Assembly (NCBI GenBank): GCA_027886175.1
Contig: JAJNNQ010000075.1
Location: 34,502,501 to 34,566,500 of the forward strand
DNA: 64,000 nucleotides
Direction of reading: 5' to 3'
From: Phylloscopus collybita
Taxonomy: Eukaryota; Chordata; Aves; Passeriformes; Phylloscopidae
In this document: positions 1-12,600 of the stretch, in pieces
Numbering within the stretch: the first letter of the stretch is position 1
How the letters are laid out: every line of letters begins with the position of its first letter
The notes under the pieces: generated by a model
What the model saw: only the letters and a program-made list of their open reading frames with translations
Database searches by the model: none
What the model was told of the DNA's origin: nothing
Program-made: the position numbers and the translations under genes

Positions 1-3000
1 GTCCTATAGTTCAGATACAGGCTGAACACTTTCCCCTTGCCCCTCTCAGGGTGAAATTTAAGAGATGTTTAGGAAGAAGATTGAAACAGAGTTTGATTTG
101 GGCTTCTATACCAGCTGATTCAAGGCTCTCCTACAAAAGGCTCAGCTTCATGGGGGATAGATGACTCACTTTCATTCAGCCAAAACTTGCAGATTTTTTA
201 ATGGTACAGGAATACACCCATTAATTTTCTACTTAAGGAAAGGTAAAATACAGGTATATCAAGATCTAGATTGCAAATATCAAGTTGATTTCTGCTGCCT
301 TCATTCCCGGATCTTTCACTAGTACTAAACACACTTGCAGGGAGCAGAGAGCCTTTGGAGCAGCAGCTGGTGTCTTGGAACAGAGCTACCTGGGCCATGC
401 CTGTGGCTGATGCTAACAAACTTCTTGTTCTGCTCTGGGGGAAACTGTGAGAAGGTTGTGTCAGGTGAAAGAGGGAATGGACACCCTTTCTTAGCACCAT
501 TCCTGCAAGATCCAGTTTTGCAAGGCTGCCTTCTCCTGAGGAAAAAATCCCTCCTGGAACAGCTGGGATAAAGTCTTCCTTACCTGAGCAGACTGCCAAG
601 ACTGAGTTTCCAATTTGGTGAAGAGAACATTTACTATTTGTGTGTTCTGCTGCCATGGTCCTGCAAACATTCCACACAGAGCAGTGCTGTGCTAAAATGT
701 GGGACCATGCCTTTTATATCCTGATGGAAAAGTGGAGGTGTGTGAGCAAAGAGCACAGTGGAATCTCTTGGCCTTATTTTGGTTTTCAATGATCTTATTT
801 TGTCCATGTTGTCTGCATATTGACACGTCAACCAATCAGCTAAAACTTGGCTAAATACTGACCTCTCTGATGTGATTTCAAGCTATCTTGTGGAAAAAAA
901 ATGGAAGGATCACCAGCTGAAATTGAAATACTCAGCAGCAGGGCAAAGAGAACTACAGTACATGAATACAGAGAGGGCTGTCCTTATGGTAATCCTGGCA
1001 GATGGCATAAGGTTGCAAGCAAGTAATAGAAAATTTTAAAACTAATGAAACAAGATTAGCACAGGCCATTCTATTAGTATTTCTCCTCCCAAACAGTTCA
1101 GTCCTGATTATATTTTATATCCACATGGAATTAAAACACTGTACTTGCTGGCTGCAAAGGAAAATTAGATCAGGCTACTGTTTGTGGATGATTAACTTGC
1201 ATTTCCTTTCAGATTAAATGTATATGCTGGAGTCCTTTGGAGCCACACACAGACCCTTTTCTTAGGGGGAATTTGAGCAACAGAATGCAGGGTCCAGTAC
1301 TTCGTCTTAGGTGAAATAAACTGGATAGCCACAGACACAGACAAACCAAGACTTTCATAAACACTCACGAATTTATATGGTTTCACTGCATGAGAGATGT
1401 TGCCGACAAAATATGATTTTGGGGAAAGTTGTGGGACTCCAAGATCTGTTTCTCCCATGCACTAGAAAGGGCTGCTTGCTAATGTCTGTGTCACCTGCCA
1501 CTAATACATCCCTCCCCACAGTGGCAAGGCAGTTCATTGATGTGGTTCCTGCTCCCCACATTGTACTTATTTGCTGCTGGTTGTCATCTCCAGAGGCTCA
1601 GATCCCCCCAGCTTTAGACACCGAGCAGGGGCAGCTGGGTTGGGAGCAATGTCACCTCACACTCAGCGGGCAGGTGGAAGAGGTGCCAGGTGAGAGGCAG
1701 CAGCTGCTGCTGAACTCTCTCTTACTGGAGATGCCTCTCATTCCCCATCAGAGGCAGAAGCAGCCCGTGGTGACCACACTGCTGACTTAGGCACTCCCTG
1801 AGGAAGGATGAAGCTGTCTAATGCAGAGTTATCTATTTTGTTCATGCTGAATAATCTTCTTTTGGCCCTTCTTACACCAAGCAATCTGTACACCTGTGGG
1901 CTGCAACTCCTGCTGCCTTATCCCTGCTGCTACACCCTCCCAAACTTTGGAGGAAATTTATAGATGCATCAATACAATTTCTTAGAGTGAAACAATCCTT
2001 AAATAAAGTAAATGTTGGGAATTAATAAGGGAACTGCTCTCTTTTTGCTGCTGAAAAACAATGAAAACCCTATTGGTGCATTCTATTACAAGAGTCTGAA
2101 AATAAATGGCTTGCTGCTCTTATGATGACAGTCATGCAAATTTATATTATTATTATAAATAATTATACAGTTATTCAAAGTAATTTTGTTATTTGGCTTT
2201 CAGGGGCTTATCACACAAAGGAACAAGGGCAGTGACCTGATCTTTCATATGAAAGATAAAGACACATAAACTGTCTAACCAGCCACTTCACTATGCATGG
2301 AGAATAAAACTATTTTTATGCAAATGGAATCTGATACCAAAATGTCTTTTTCCTTCACCTCCTTTCTACTTCATTATTAAATAAATCATAAAGATGTCAC
2401 TGGAGACCACACAGAAAGGAGTCTCAAATGGTAGAAATAAGAACTTTCTGCATTTGTCTATTTTTAATTTCAAAAGGTATTCTAAATTAAAAAAAGGAAG
2501 AGTGTGAGAAAGAAAGCATAGTGCTTTTCATATGCCTGATTTCCCAGGAGTAAAAACAACTTCTATGTCCTTTAGTAATAATGTAACAAATTTTCAAAAA
2601 CAAACACAAAGTAAATGAAGATTAGACTATGATCCATGAACGTAATTGAGATTCACATTGTCCGATGCTCTTCAAATTCAAATTACTACCAGACAGTGAA
2701 TTTTTTAGGCTAATTTATGCAACTAAAGTGTAGATGATAACTTATTTTTATTTTTTAAATGGAGAGATATTCTTCAGTCATAGTGCTGGAAGTTCTGCAC
2801 ATAAAAGCTGAATAATAATTTGTCATTTTTCATAGAGACTCCATATCATGTACAGTGCAGAAAGTGAGCAGGGAAAACCAATCATCTTTGTGTTGAAGAA
2901 TAGATCAACACTTATTTTGTCTGTCATTTGAGCAAATGCCCAAAGGTAACTATAGTTGTTTTGAGTCAGAGGTTTTTGGTCTTCAGTAAATAACATTAAA

Positions 3001-3161
3001 TATCCCAGTTGTAATACAGAATTCTCTGTAGATCAGTCATATCACACTGAAAATTGAACACACGTGTATGTCCTACCTAAGAGGGGCATGAATTTGGAGC
3101 TGGAAGAACTAAGTAATGAATACTGTCTACCAAAAAAGGGGTTACTCCAGAAGAGATGTTA

Positions 3162-3200
3162 TAGAATTATAGAATAGTTAAGGTTTAGATTACAGAGGTT
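3162..3200 (-). repeat. Possible short CR1 3'-end remnant
   Basis: The stretch AGAATTATAGAATAGTTAAG resembles the reversed CR1 3' tail (ATCATAGAATGGTTTGGGTT), but the similarity ends quickly. It may be an old fragment or chance. Confidence 0.25.
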
Positions 3201-5326
3201 TTATTTGGGACAACTTCACTTGGTAGAGAAGTTCTTAGTCCTTGATCTTGTGGATATTTCAGCTCTTAATGTGACCTAAGGAAAAAAAGCCTTTGTCTAA
3301 ATTCTGTAGGATTCCAGCAAATGCTACATTTCAGGGCCATGATTGTTACTCCATGCTCATTGGGAATGTGGGAGAGAGAGCTTTGTACACCTGTGGTAGG
3401 ACCTGAAGGGAATGTGGGGTGTGCTGTGTCAGCTGGGGTGTGAGGGGACCCTTCCCACTATTTCCATGGGGACCTCTGGAGAGTGGGGCTCGAGCCATCC
3501 ACCCAAGGGAGCACAGGTGATTTGCTTGCTGTGGTAATCCTGGCAGCAAGGTTACTCGGTGGGTTTGTTTTCCTGACTTTAACCCCTCTGATGGCAATCA
3601 TTACTCTCCAACTCTTCCTCTCCTATTTGTTGGACTGAACAAGCTTGGTGTTCTTCACATCTGTCCACCAACAGTTTCTCCATCCTGCTGGTCACCTGAA
3701 CAGGAACTGAAATACAAGCCCATATATCTGCAAGAGTAAGTTTCTTTTTTCATTTTTAACCAGGGAGATGCAGTGTTTAACCATGCAGGAGTAAGCTGAA
3801 GGGTGGCATTTGTGAGGAGGAAGAGATGATTTAGGCAGCCCATATTGTGAACTAGCATGATGTTTTTGGATGAGAAGAAAGGGAAAATATCCTTTAAAGC
3901 TATGTAGGAACATCACCAGATACACTATTTGAACTGTTAGTTAATGGTAAAATGAAATATTTCCTACCCAAGAAAGTACAAATCATGTATTGAATCAGAC
4001 TCCAAAGACGATGTAGTATGATAAGAAATGCCAAAAGTGTTATGCAGAATGCTAACTCCTGTGAGAAAATAAGAAGAGTGCTTCACCAGTGTTGTCATCA
4101 CATGAACTAGTCATTATCACTATGTTCTGTGAAAAAGCTCTGTTTCCACAGCACTTTTACATGATACACTTTAATTAGAGGAAGGGAGTAAATACAGTGG
4201 TGTGAAGAACATCAGCTAGGGTTTAAAAAAATAAAGGAATATAGCATTTCAGAGTGGGTTGTGTAAAACCACATGCAGGAAAAATACAAAGTTGAAGTTC
4301 ACATACTTAAAAATGATCACTGCCCCATGACAGCAGTCATTTCCTTTGTGACATAGACACAGCTCAGATCTTTAAATCTGACCACAGCATCATCTCACAT
4401 CATCACCCCCACTTGCTCATTCTGCTTTTCTGCACTTTTCTGCTTCTTGTGCTTTCCTATCTCTTGCTCTATCTCCAGCCCACTGGCAATACTGTGCTCA
4501 GCTGTTTCCCCTGCTCCTTTCTCCCACATCACCAGAACCATGAGCCACTCTTCTCGGTATCCCCCTCCTTCTTTCAAAATGCCAGTGTCACCTGTGATCT
4601 GGGAAAATATCGAGATGCAGCACCCAAAACTCACATGCCAACAGGAAATGGCATCTTTCCTATGTGCCTGTTTTGCTCCTGGTACTCAATGAGGAAAGCT
4701 GGGTACCAGGCTGCTGCTGTTTTTCAGACAGCTGCCCACATCAAACACAAGTTTTGTCCCTTTTCTTGTTGTTGGGGCTGAGGGACACAGGCCACACTTA
4801 GGCAAGCTCCTAGTACAATTCTAGTACAGAATTTACCTACCTATGGTGAGGTTAGGCTGCCTGGTCATCAGCATAACTGATAAGAAGTAACAGCACCAAT
4901 AAATTTCACTGTGAATTTACCTTTTGCCAGCTCATTTCGAATCTACTTAAGAAGACAATGTCATAGTAGATTTGATAATTTTAAGGTACTTTCATTTTTG
5001 ATTCCACTCAAATATTCTCAAATCAAACCCTGACTTGAAAAATAGCCACTGAAATTTAGTAGTCAAATGTTGCTTTTGTTAAGGAAGTCAGCAAAGTCAG
5101 CCACCAAATTGAAGTGCCACTGGCTGAAACTTCTAGCAGAAGCTAAGTGCCCCTTTTATCATATCTCTGTGAACTCCTTCTCCTAACTTTTTGACTGGCA
5201 TATGATTGTTTATCTATTGTCATACAGTCTGTAATTGTTGACTATATAGTTGCTGATGTATCCTATATAGTCATCTCCAGACTTAAAGGAAACAGCATGA
5301 AATACTTAATACCCACTTTTGCTTCC

Positions 5327-5328
5327 CC

Positions 5329-5371
<43 letters not shown>
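5327..5371. repeat. Compound (CT)n(CA)n microsatellite
   Basis: About 12 CT units are followed directly by about 10 CA units. It is a simple compound dinucleotide repeat in intergenic DNA and is likely length-polymorphic. Confidence 0.9.
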
Positions 5372-6284
5372 ATCTCCTCTCATTGCACACATACAGGTAA
5401 TTACTTTGTTAAAACATGCAGCTAGAACCTGTAAATTATGACGGTTCAATTTACAGAGTCCTGCTCATAGGCTGGTCACCAGACACTGGAGCAGGACCTG
5501 GTGTAGTGTGCAAACCTTTGCACAGCTCCCTCAACTCTGTTCCTTGTATCTTTGGCCCATGTGGAGTTTATATATGTGTGCTGATGGAGGATTATTCAAA
5601 TTCATGTTATACCAACCCCAATATTGTCATTGTAAGGAAAACATCCCCCTGTACTCAATACATTAGTATCTGTTTTCCTATCATGCTGCTGAGTGTCTAA
5701 CACTGAACTGAAATATGTCTTTATGCTCTCTTTTAATCAAGTCTCAAGAATCCATGGAGCAAACCCTCTGCCACTGATCTGAACCCAGGAAATCACACTC
5801 CATACTGAGAGGCAATCAAACACACAAGAAGGCTCTGGGTGTTTGCATAGCTTCATGTTCACATGGGGAAGCAATCCAGGTGCAGCCACAGAGCTGCAGG
5901 AGGTGAAGCCAAGCCATAACTGCTCAACCAGTCATGGTAGGACAGCACATACACAGACTGTCAGCAGGTGACGAGAGTAATCTCATGCACAGGATTTCTC
6001 TGCCACTAACATGTGCAAACATCTGATGTGCAGAGACATCACCAGCCTCTCTGGTAGCTCCTGTGTGTGAGTGACTTGGATAACAGCTGGCACAAGCAAG
6101 GTGTACTGGCAGGTAAGCACAAGCAACCACCAGCATGCTGCTTTGAAGCTACAGCCAGCCTGTCACATATTGAAACCATCTATAAATCCAGTGGATTTGC
6201 TGAAACGACAATTTGTTCTGTTTTCATATTTTTGAAATTGTTCTTATTCTTTAGCATGCAGAGGAAAATGAAGTCACATTTTCC

Positions 6285-6638
6285 TTAACAATTGCTGTTC
6301 CCGCCTTGCTGCACGTCACAGCCCTCTGGGGTGACTTCGGAAGCACTGACCTTGGACATCGCTGCTGTGGCATTACTTTCCTTACCACTCCCTGGTGCAC
6401 TCTCCTCGATTGTTGCTGCTGTCGGGGCTTCTGCCTTCTTTGCACTTGTTTCCAGAGAAACAGGAGTCCCTACTTTCCCCAGCCCACTCACCGGGGTTGA
6501 GCTTGGACTGCTTGGTTGGCGTGGCTGGGACTTATACCAGCTAGGGTAAAGCAAGGGGTCGGTGGTGTCTGCTGTGGCCGGCACTTGAGTGTCAGACTCG
6601 GGAGTCTGTTGAGAACCACTTGGTGTCACAACAACATC
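6285..6638 (-). CDS. TRIM55: TRIM55 coding exon 9 (C-terminal tail, stop)
   Basis: The exon follows ATTAAG and encodes [20 protein letters not shown], then [17 protein letters not shown], which closely parallels the human TADPLFYPSWYKGQ segment. It then becomes Ser/Thr/Ala/Glu-rich and reads to a TAA at 6285-6287 after GGNSNC. The human long form ends with a hydrophobic SFSWLNSLNE-type tail (recalled), which is absent here. Either this lineage ends earlier or a further small exon was missed. Confidence 0.85.
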   Translation of the reverse strand, partial: DVVVTPSGSQQTPESDTQVPATADTTDPLLYPSWYKSQPRQPSSPSSTPVSGLGKVGTPVSLETSAKKAEAPTAATIEESAPGSGKESNATAAMSKVSASEVTPEGCDVQQGGNSNC

Positions 6639-9600
6639 CTTAATCAGGACAAGATAAAGAGAAGAAGAACAAGGAGAGTGCACCACGTTACCTTCCTGCT
6701 GTAGTCACATTGTTCTGCATGTTGTGTTTGTTAGATAGCACTGCAAGGCATAGATTGGTCCTACTAATATGGTCTGGGAAAATTGCAATCAGTCTGGGAA
6801 AATTGCAATCAAAATGCGAAGCAAAAGCAACTATATTGAATAGCACAGACAAGAGAAAGTAAATAAAAGAACCCAAAGATAGAATAGGAGGGTAGAACTA
6901 GCTGGGAAGGGGGTGCTACCTGAGAAGGGAGTGAGCAAGCTGTTCCTTAATTCAGATGAACCCTCAATTCAGTTCTAGAAACTTAAGAAATTCTGTGTAA
7001 GAGCCTCATGACCCCATACCAGCCATGGATGACAGGAGCAGGTACCTTCAAATGGCTTGTTGGGTGTTAGGTTAAGAGTAACACTTTTGCCAAAGAGTCT
7101 GTTGATCTGAGCAGTCAGAATAAAGGGTGTAGCATGGAGAGAAGCGCTTGCCCACGAGCCTTGCCATCAATGCTGTAAGCCAAGCACTGTTGCTCTGCCA
7201 GGAAGAGGAGCAGCCAGATGAAATGCCCCTCTCTACCTGCACCAAGCTCTTGGGGTTTCTGCACACGCAGTCTGCTATCATCACTGCATTTCTGCTTTGC
7301 CTTTTTACATCAGAAGGCAAAAACTCAAATACAGGTATCCCCCACACCACAACACCCACATATCATGTCTGACTCCAAGCTTGACTATATCCTAATGGCA
7401 TTTTACAATTTCTAGAGCAGCATGCTGAATCTTTCTCACTTTAACCTTAGAAGTTAGAGAATTCATGTTGGTGGACAGAATTTCCTATGTCTAATTTTTG
7501 GTTGCATAAAAACCCTGCATCAGTTAGGGAACACAAGTTCAGTTAAGTCAGTGCAAATCTGCAAATTTTGATTAAATCAGTAAAGCCTGATTTAAAGAGC
7601 ATCTTCATATGACTGGTGAAAACACACATGTTTTTAGATCAAAGAATGAATCTATGGTATTTATTTTCATTTCTTTTATGTGGGGAGCTTGCTACAATCA
7701 AAGATTCTTTGTGTGCTTTCTTGTTTTCATATGGGACTCCTCAAACACATTCACAGCAGCCTTTATCCCCTCAGCAACTTCACCGAGTAAATTGTGTAAG
7801 AGGAGAATTTGCTAAGTTAATGGTATGCAAGGCAAACTGAAGTAGCACACAAAGTATATTTTTAATGTACATCTTTTAGAATATGCAACAATTGTGGTCT
7901 CATTCTAATCAAATTCCCTAAGAAAAGTATTGGCCTAAAATAGTCACACCTTGAACCTCTTTGCTGTTAGGTTTTAAGAGGCAGTTTCCTCTCCCGTTTG
8001 GTGTATGATATTCCTGCATCTACCTAAACATATCCCAAGGATGATCAGAAGAGCAGAAGGCAGCAAGTGCCATTCACAGAAAACAGATTAGAAGTATAAT
8101 CTAAAAACTAGTGGTGGAAAGCTTCCTAAATCCAGAGGGAATGCCAAATTCTTTTAGTATAAATATTTTAACAATCATGTAGTTTATAACAGTTAGTCTA
8201 AGTTAAATCACAGCAAGCAGAACATTCATTTTAATGCACTTAACTCCCAAATCGAGTCTTTTTTATTTATAACTTATGTATCCCATATATATCCTAATTT
8301 ATCTGGCAGCTATTTTTTTTCTTATCAAGTGATACACGCACAGGTCAAAGTAAAGCTGCATACATGTCTACAAGGGCAATAAATAATTTTGTTCTCCAGT
8401 GCATCAACTTCCTTAGCCCTGCTCCTGACTTATGGTGCCCACAGGACATGGGAGCATTTTCTGGCTGTGCCAGGTGCACTCAGCATAGCTGGCAGGGCAG
8501 TGGGGCAGCGGAGACATTTACCTGACCAGCTGGGGCAGCCAGCACTGCCGCTGGAGTGGGTTCAGCCCGGGGCTCTCCCCCTGCACTCTGTGCTTCAGGG
8601 TCCTGCTGAGGTGCCTGTGGTGCTCTCTCCACCCCTTCATCTTCCACCTCTTCCTCCTCTTCCTCCTCTCCTGATGACTCTGTGTGGACTTCACCCAAGC
8701 CTTCACCATCCTCTATCTCCTCCTCCTCTTCTTCTCCCTCCTCCTCTAATAGAACACATGTAAAGGGACAGGTTAAACACCACGTGAAGATGGCTTCAGT
8801 CTAAAAGCCATCTGCAATTGCATGGCAAAGTCGCTGCCAGTCTTCTGCCTGGCAGAGAGAGTGTTGGTGAGGAGCCTGCTCCCATCAGCCTGGACTGGGC
8901 ACTGCCATGGAGCTGCCAGCAGGAGCTTTGGGGCAGGGAAGACACTGAAGACACATGCTGGTTAAAATCTTAAGCTGGCCCTTTCCATGGGAAGGAGAAC
9001 AGAAATTCCTGTCAATGCAGTTATCCTCATGAGGGATGTGCAGCACAGCCCTGCACGTTTTGGCGAGAGGCTACCTGAGATCTGGCACAATCTGTCACGA
9101 AAAAGGTCCTCCTTCCAAGTCCAGGTATATGTTTGTTTTAATGCCACCAAAGCTGTCCTCATAATCCTTCACCAAGTCAGGGCCTTGCAATGCATGACTG
9201 GAGATACCAACATGCCTAAACCAGACTGTCAAACATGGTCAAGCATTGCTTTTGAGCCATCTGACATACCCTGTGGTCTGCAGTCATGGCTCAGGTTGTT
9301 TCCAGGGGGAGGCCTCTAGCACTTGATTTTCTTCAGTATAATCACACTAGTTATCCTAAAAATGTGCAGGGCCATCCTAGCACTTCAGAGAAATAAACCT
9401 AGATTTGATTATAATTGATCAATAATGCTCAGGTTACATTTTGGCCTAGAGAGAAATATCTGATTTGAGGTTTCCTACTCAATATCATCATGTGAATCAC
9501 ACACAGCTGCTTTATAAGAAAGAAATTTTGGTGAAATAAATTACATACCTCTGTCAAAATCAATTTCTCGTATTATTTTTTCTTCTCTACTGAGGTTCAC

Positions 9601-12600
9601 TGTGAATTGGTTCATATTTTCATACCCATCCTCTATTTTTTCCATTTGAAATCCTTTAGAAGCTTCAGTAATTCTAAAACAGAGATTGGTTATTGGCATT
9701 GGATTTGAAATTCATAAATTGTGATTATAAAAAAAAATAATCTCAAGTTTAAATACTTACTTTTGTAGCAATGTTTTGGCATTCTGTGGAAACAAAAAAG
9801 AAATAGCTGACTTCTCAAATGATTCAATTTTTCAGAGATTTTATACATTGAGACATTATTCTTACACTGGCAGCTTTTAAAAGCACTAATAAGGATTTCA
9901 TAACTGACAGCCATGACATCTAGGAATGAGATGGAATTTGGATTGTAATTCGTATACAGCTGAACAAACCTTTTAGTTCTTCAAAGATGCTTTAATTAAA
10001 ATGTAAATATGATGAGAAATATGCACAGTTGGTAAAAAAACCAACCCCAAATGGAAATAATTTTCTTCTTTTTTTTTTTTTCTGGTTGTGTTTGTGGTGA
10101 GAAGTATTTGGTCTGTTACCCTCTTTAGTTCCAGTAATTACATCCTTGACGATCCATGAGGGCATCCTTTTGGAGAGACAAAATTCTATTCATCCCAGAA
10201 GAATACTGTACCCTTCAAAGACAATTCTTTAATGAAAGCAAGTGTTGGTTGTTTTATTTTGGTTTGGTTTTGTTTTGCTTGGTAGAAAATGCCCTTCCAA
10301 CCTCTAATATAGAAGAATTGTAAACTTGTAAGACAGATATTCTACACCAATGAATGAATTGGACAGACGGCTAATGGTTCCCCTACTCATCTCTCTTAAG
10401 TTTATAGTAGGAAAAAAGAATAAAAAAAAATAAGGCATAAAACCGTAACATGGCACATAATTTTTTGCAAAATAATAATTTTATCAATTTACAAGTGAAA
10501 CTTATAACCCTCTGAAGTTCATGTACACATAAGCATATTGTTCCACCATGATATTGATGGGAAAATAAAGATTAGCTGGAAAATGTTTAAATTACTATTT
10601 CTTCTATGGGGACCAGAAATTCATACACAGGGCAGTATATTTTGGTGCAAATAGCAAATATTCGTGTCCTCGATTTGGATATTTTTCCCAAGAAGAGTAA
10701 TTGTTTTTCTCAGCTTATTTGTCAGGTGTTTAAAAACTGAGTTTGTATAAATGTTCACTTGAAGATAACCAAACTCTGAATGGGCCTACAATTGAGAAAT
10801 GCTTAAATAATGTATCAATAAACCCATCATTCTTTTTCTATCTCTATTTATGGACTTTATACCTGCAAAAACACGGCCATTTCTGGTTCTTCCATGAACT
10901 GGATTCCTGATTCAACCAGTTTTGACACAGCTTCCAAGTGATCCGCATACTTCTTCATCAGGGAGCGGACGTGTTCCAGTTTCTCCTCTTGGGTTCTAGT
11001 GATTATTTGTGTCATCTCATTTTTTCTTTCTTCCAGTACAGAATAGAGATAATCAAATTTTTCACACAACTGTTCTTTCTGTCGTCTGCAGCATTCCTGT
11101 GAATCATTTGGTTTATGTTAAACATGTTATGTTCTTAAAAGGGTTTCTATTTTTACAGTTACTTGGAAGCAGTTTTTATCAAAGAAATTCCTCTTTCTGA
11201 ACAGTGTAAAGGATTCTGAATGACCCCAGAGACTTTTATAATTTTCAAAGTCCAAGCTGTTGGAACGAAAGTTTAAAAACTCTTCTCAAACTCTGAGTTT
11301 CAAGCCACTGAAAGCCCCCAAACAGGTTATTGTATAACTTTTGAGTCTGCTAAAAAAAGTAAAAAGGTATTTATGGTGTCTGTAGTGATACATCAAAGTC
11401 TGCAGAAAGAGTAAAAGCTCCCACCGTATTAGCAGCTGGGTCCATTTGCGTGAACAGAATGGTTTTAAAAGGAGCCAGCATCTCAAACAGCTCTGGAGAA
11501 TTTTCTTTTTCTCCCAGAGTACCTGGAACAATCCTGGCTGGGCTTGCTTTTCACATATGCCCTCTTAGACTCTATTTGGACAAGAGGTGTCCATTATATT
11601 CCATTTACTGCACACTGAATGAGGTAGAGGTTCTGCAAAGAAAATAGTGTGTGACAGAAGCACAAAGACAAGAAAGAGGAATCAGATTCCAACTGTATGT
11701 TCAGGCACTGATTTTCACATCATTTCTTGAGACACTTGTGTTGTCCCTCCAATCAGACAACAGCATCTTTCACTGAGTTAGGAGGATGGGTTTGATGACT
11801 GCTGCATTGAGCGCTCCCTAAAAAGAACAAAACTGCACTTGTAAAGGAGGATTTATGGGGAGGAAATGGGGAACAGATTATATATCATGTCTGAGGTCTA
11901 GCAAATAGAAGTACTTGAGTCATCTGTGTGCCCCAGGGCATAACCTTATTGTGGTTAGACCTGGTTGTGGATGGTGGTGATTATTTAAATCTCTTTCCTA
12001 GGAACAGAGGCCGAATCGATTCCTCATCTTTGTCCCTCGAGGCATAATACTGAGATTCTGGCAGCACAGGATTATTAACAGTTCCACAGAACTTTTGGTA
12101 GTGATAAGACTTATTATTCAAAGCACTTGGCCAGAGAGAATCCCACTTTTTTCATCCAGCCAGAGCTCATTCCTATGAGTGGTGATAGTCTGTTCTGTAT
12201 CTTTCAAAGGAGAAAGCCTTTTAAAGATCTACATTTGGCTAAAAATCACTGTCTGCATGAGGGTGGAGAGGGGATTGAATGCACATCTTGATGCATTGAC
12301 CCAAGTATCCACCTCTGCTTCCCAATGAGGAGGGCTAGGCTAAACAGACACTCCTTGCAGGGGGTACAGGCTCGTCCTGCCCTGCTGGGAGGCCTTGTCA
12401 CTTCTCAGAAATTCCTGATAAGTGCAATTACAGGGTGGGGTTAAGGAAGTTTTCAAACCAAGTGAGTCATGGTTTCTGAGCGTCCTTCTATGTTCAGACA
12501 TCAAATAATCTTCTCCCACTCCTCTCCTAGCTTTCTCCCCATGAAATGTCATTCAGATCACTTGTAAAACAACCTTAATTTCAAGACAGTTGTGTGCGAT

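Larger units (their letters stand above)
1..6284. other. Intergenic region 3' of TRIM55
   Basis: No coding exon is recognisable here. The part nearest 6285 is presumably TRIM55 3' UTR, since the minus-strand gene ends there, but I could not fix a polyadenylation site. The region contains a CT/CA microsatellite at 5327-5371 and a possible short CR1 tail near 3162. The open frames present are short, overlap on both strands and match no family I recognise. Confidence 0.6.

Noticed and set aside
150..195. Possible TRIM55 terminal exon (minus strand FWLNE-like peptide)
   Set aside because: Only a four-residue resemblance to the mammalian tail, no good splice acceptor, and 6 kb from exon 9.
6292..6549. 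Plus-strand frames over TRIM55 exon 9
   Set aside because: They are antisense shadows of the real exon.
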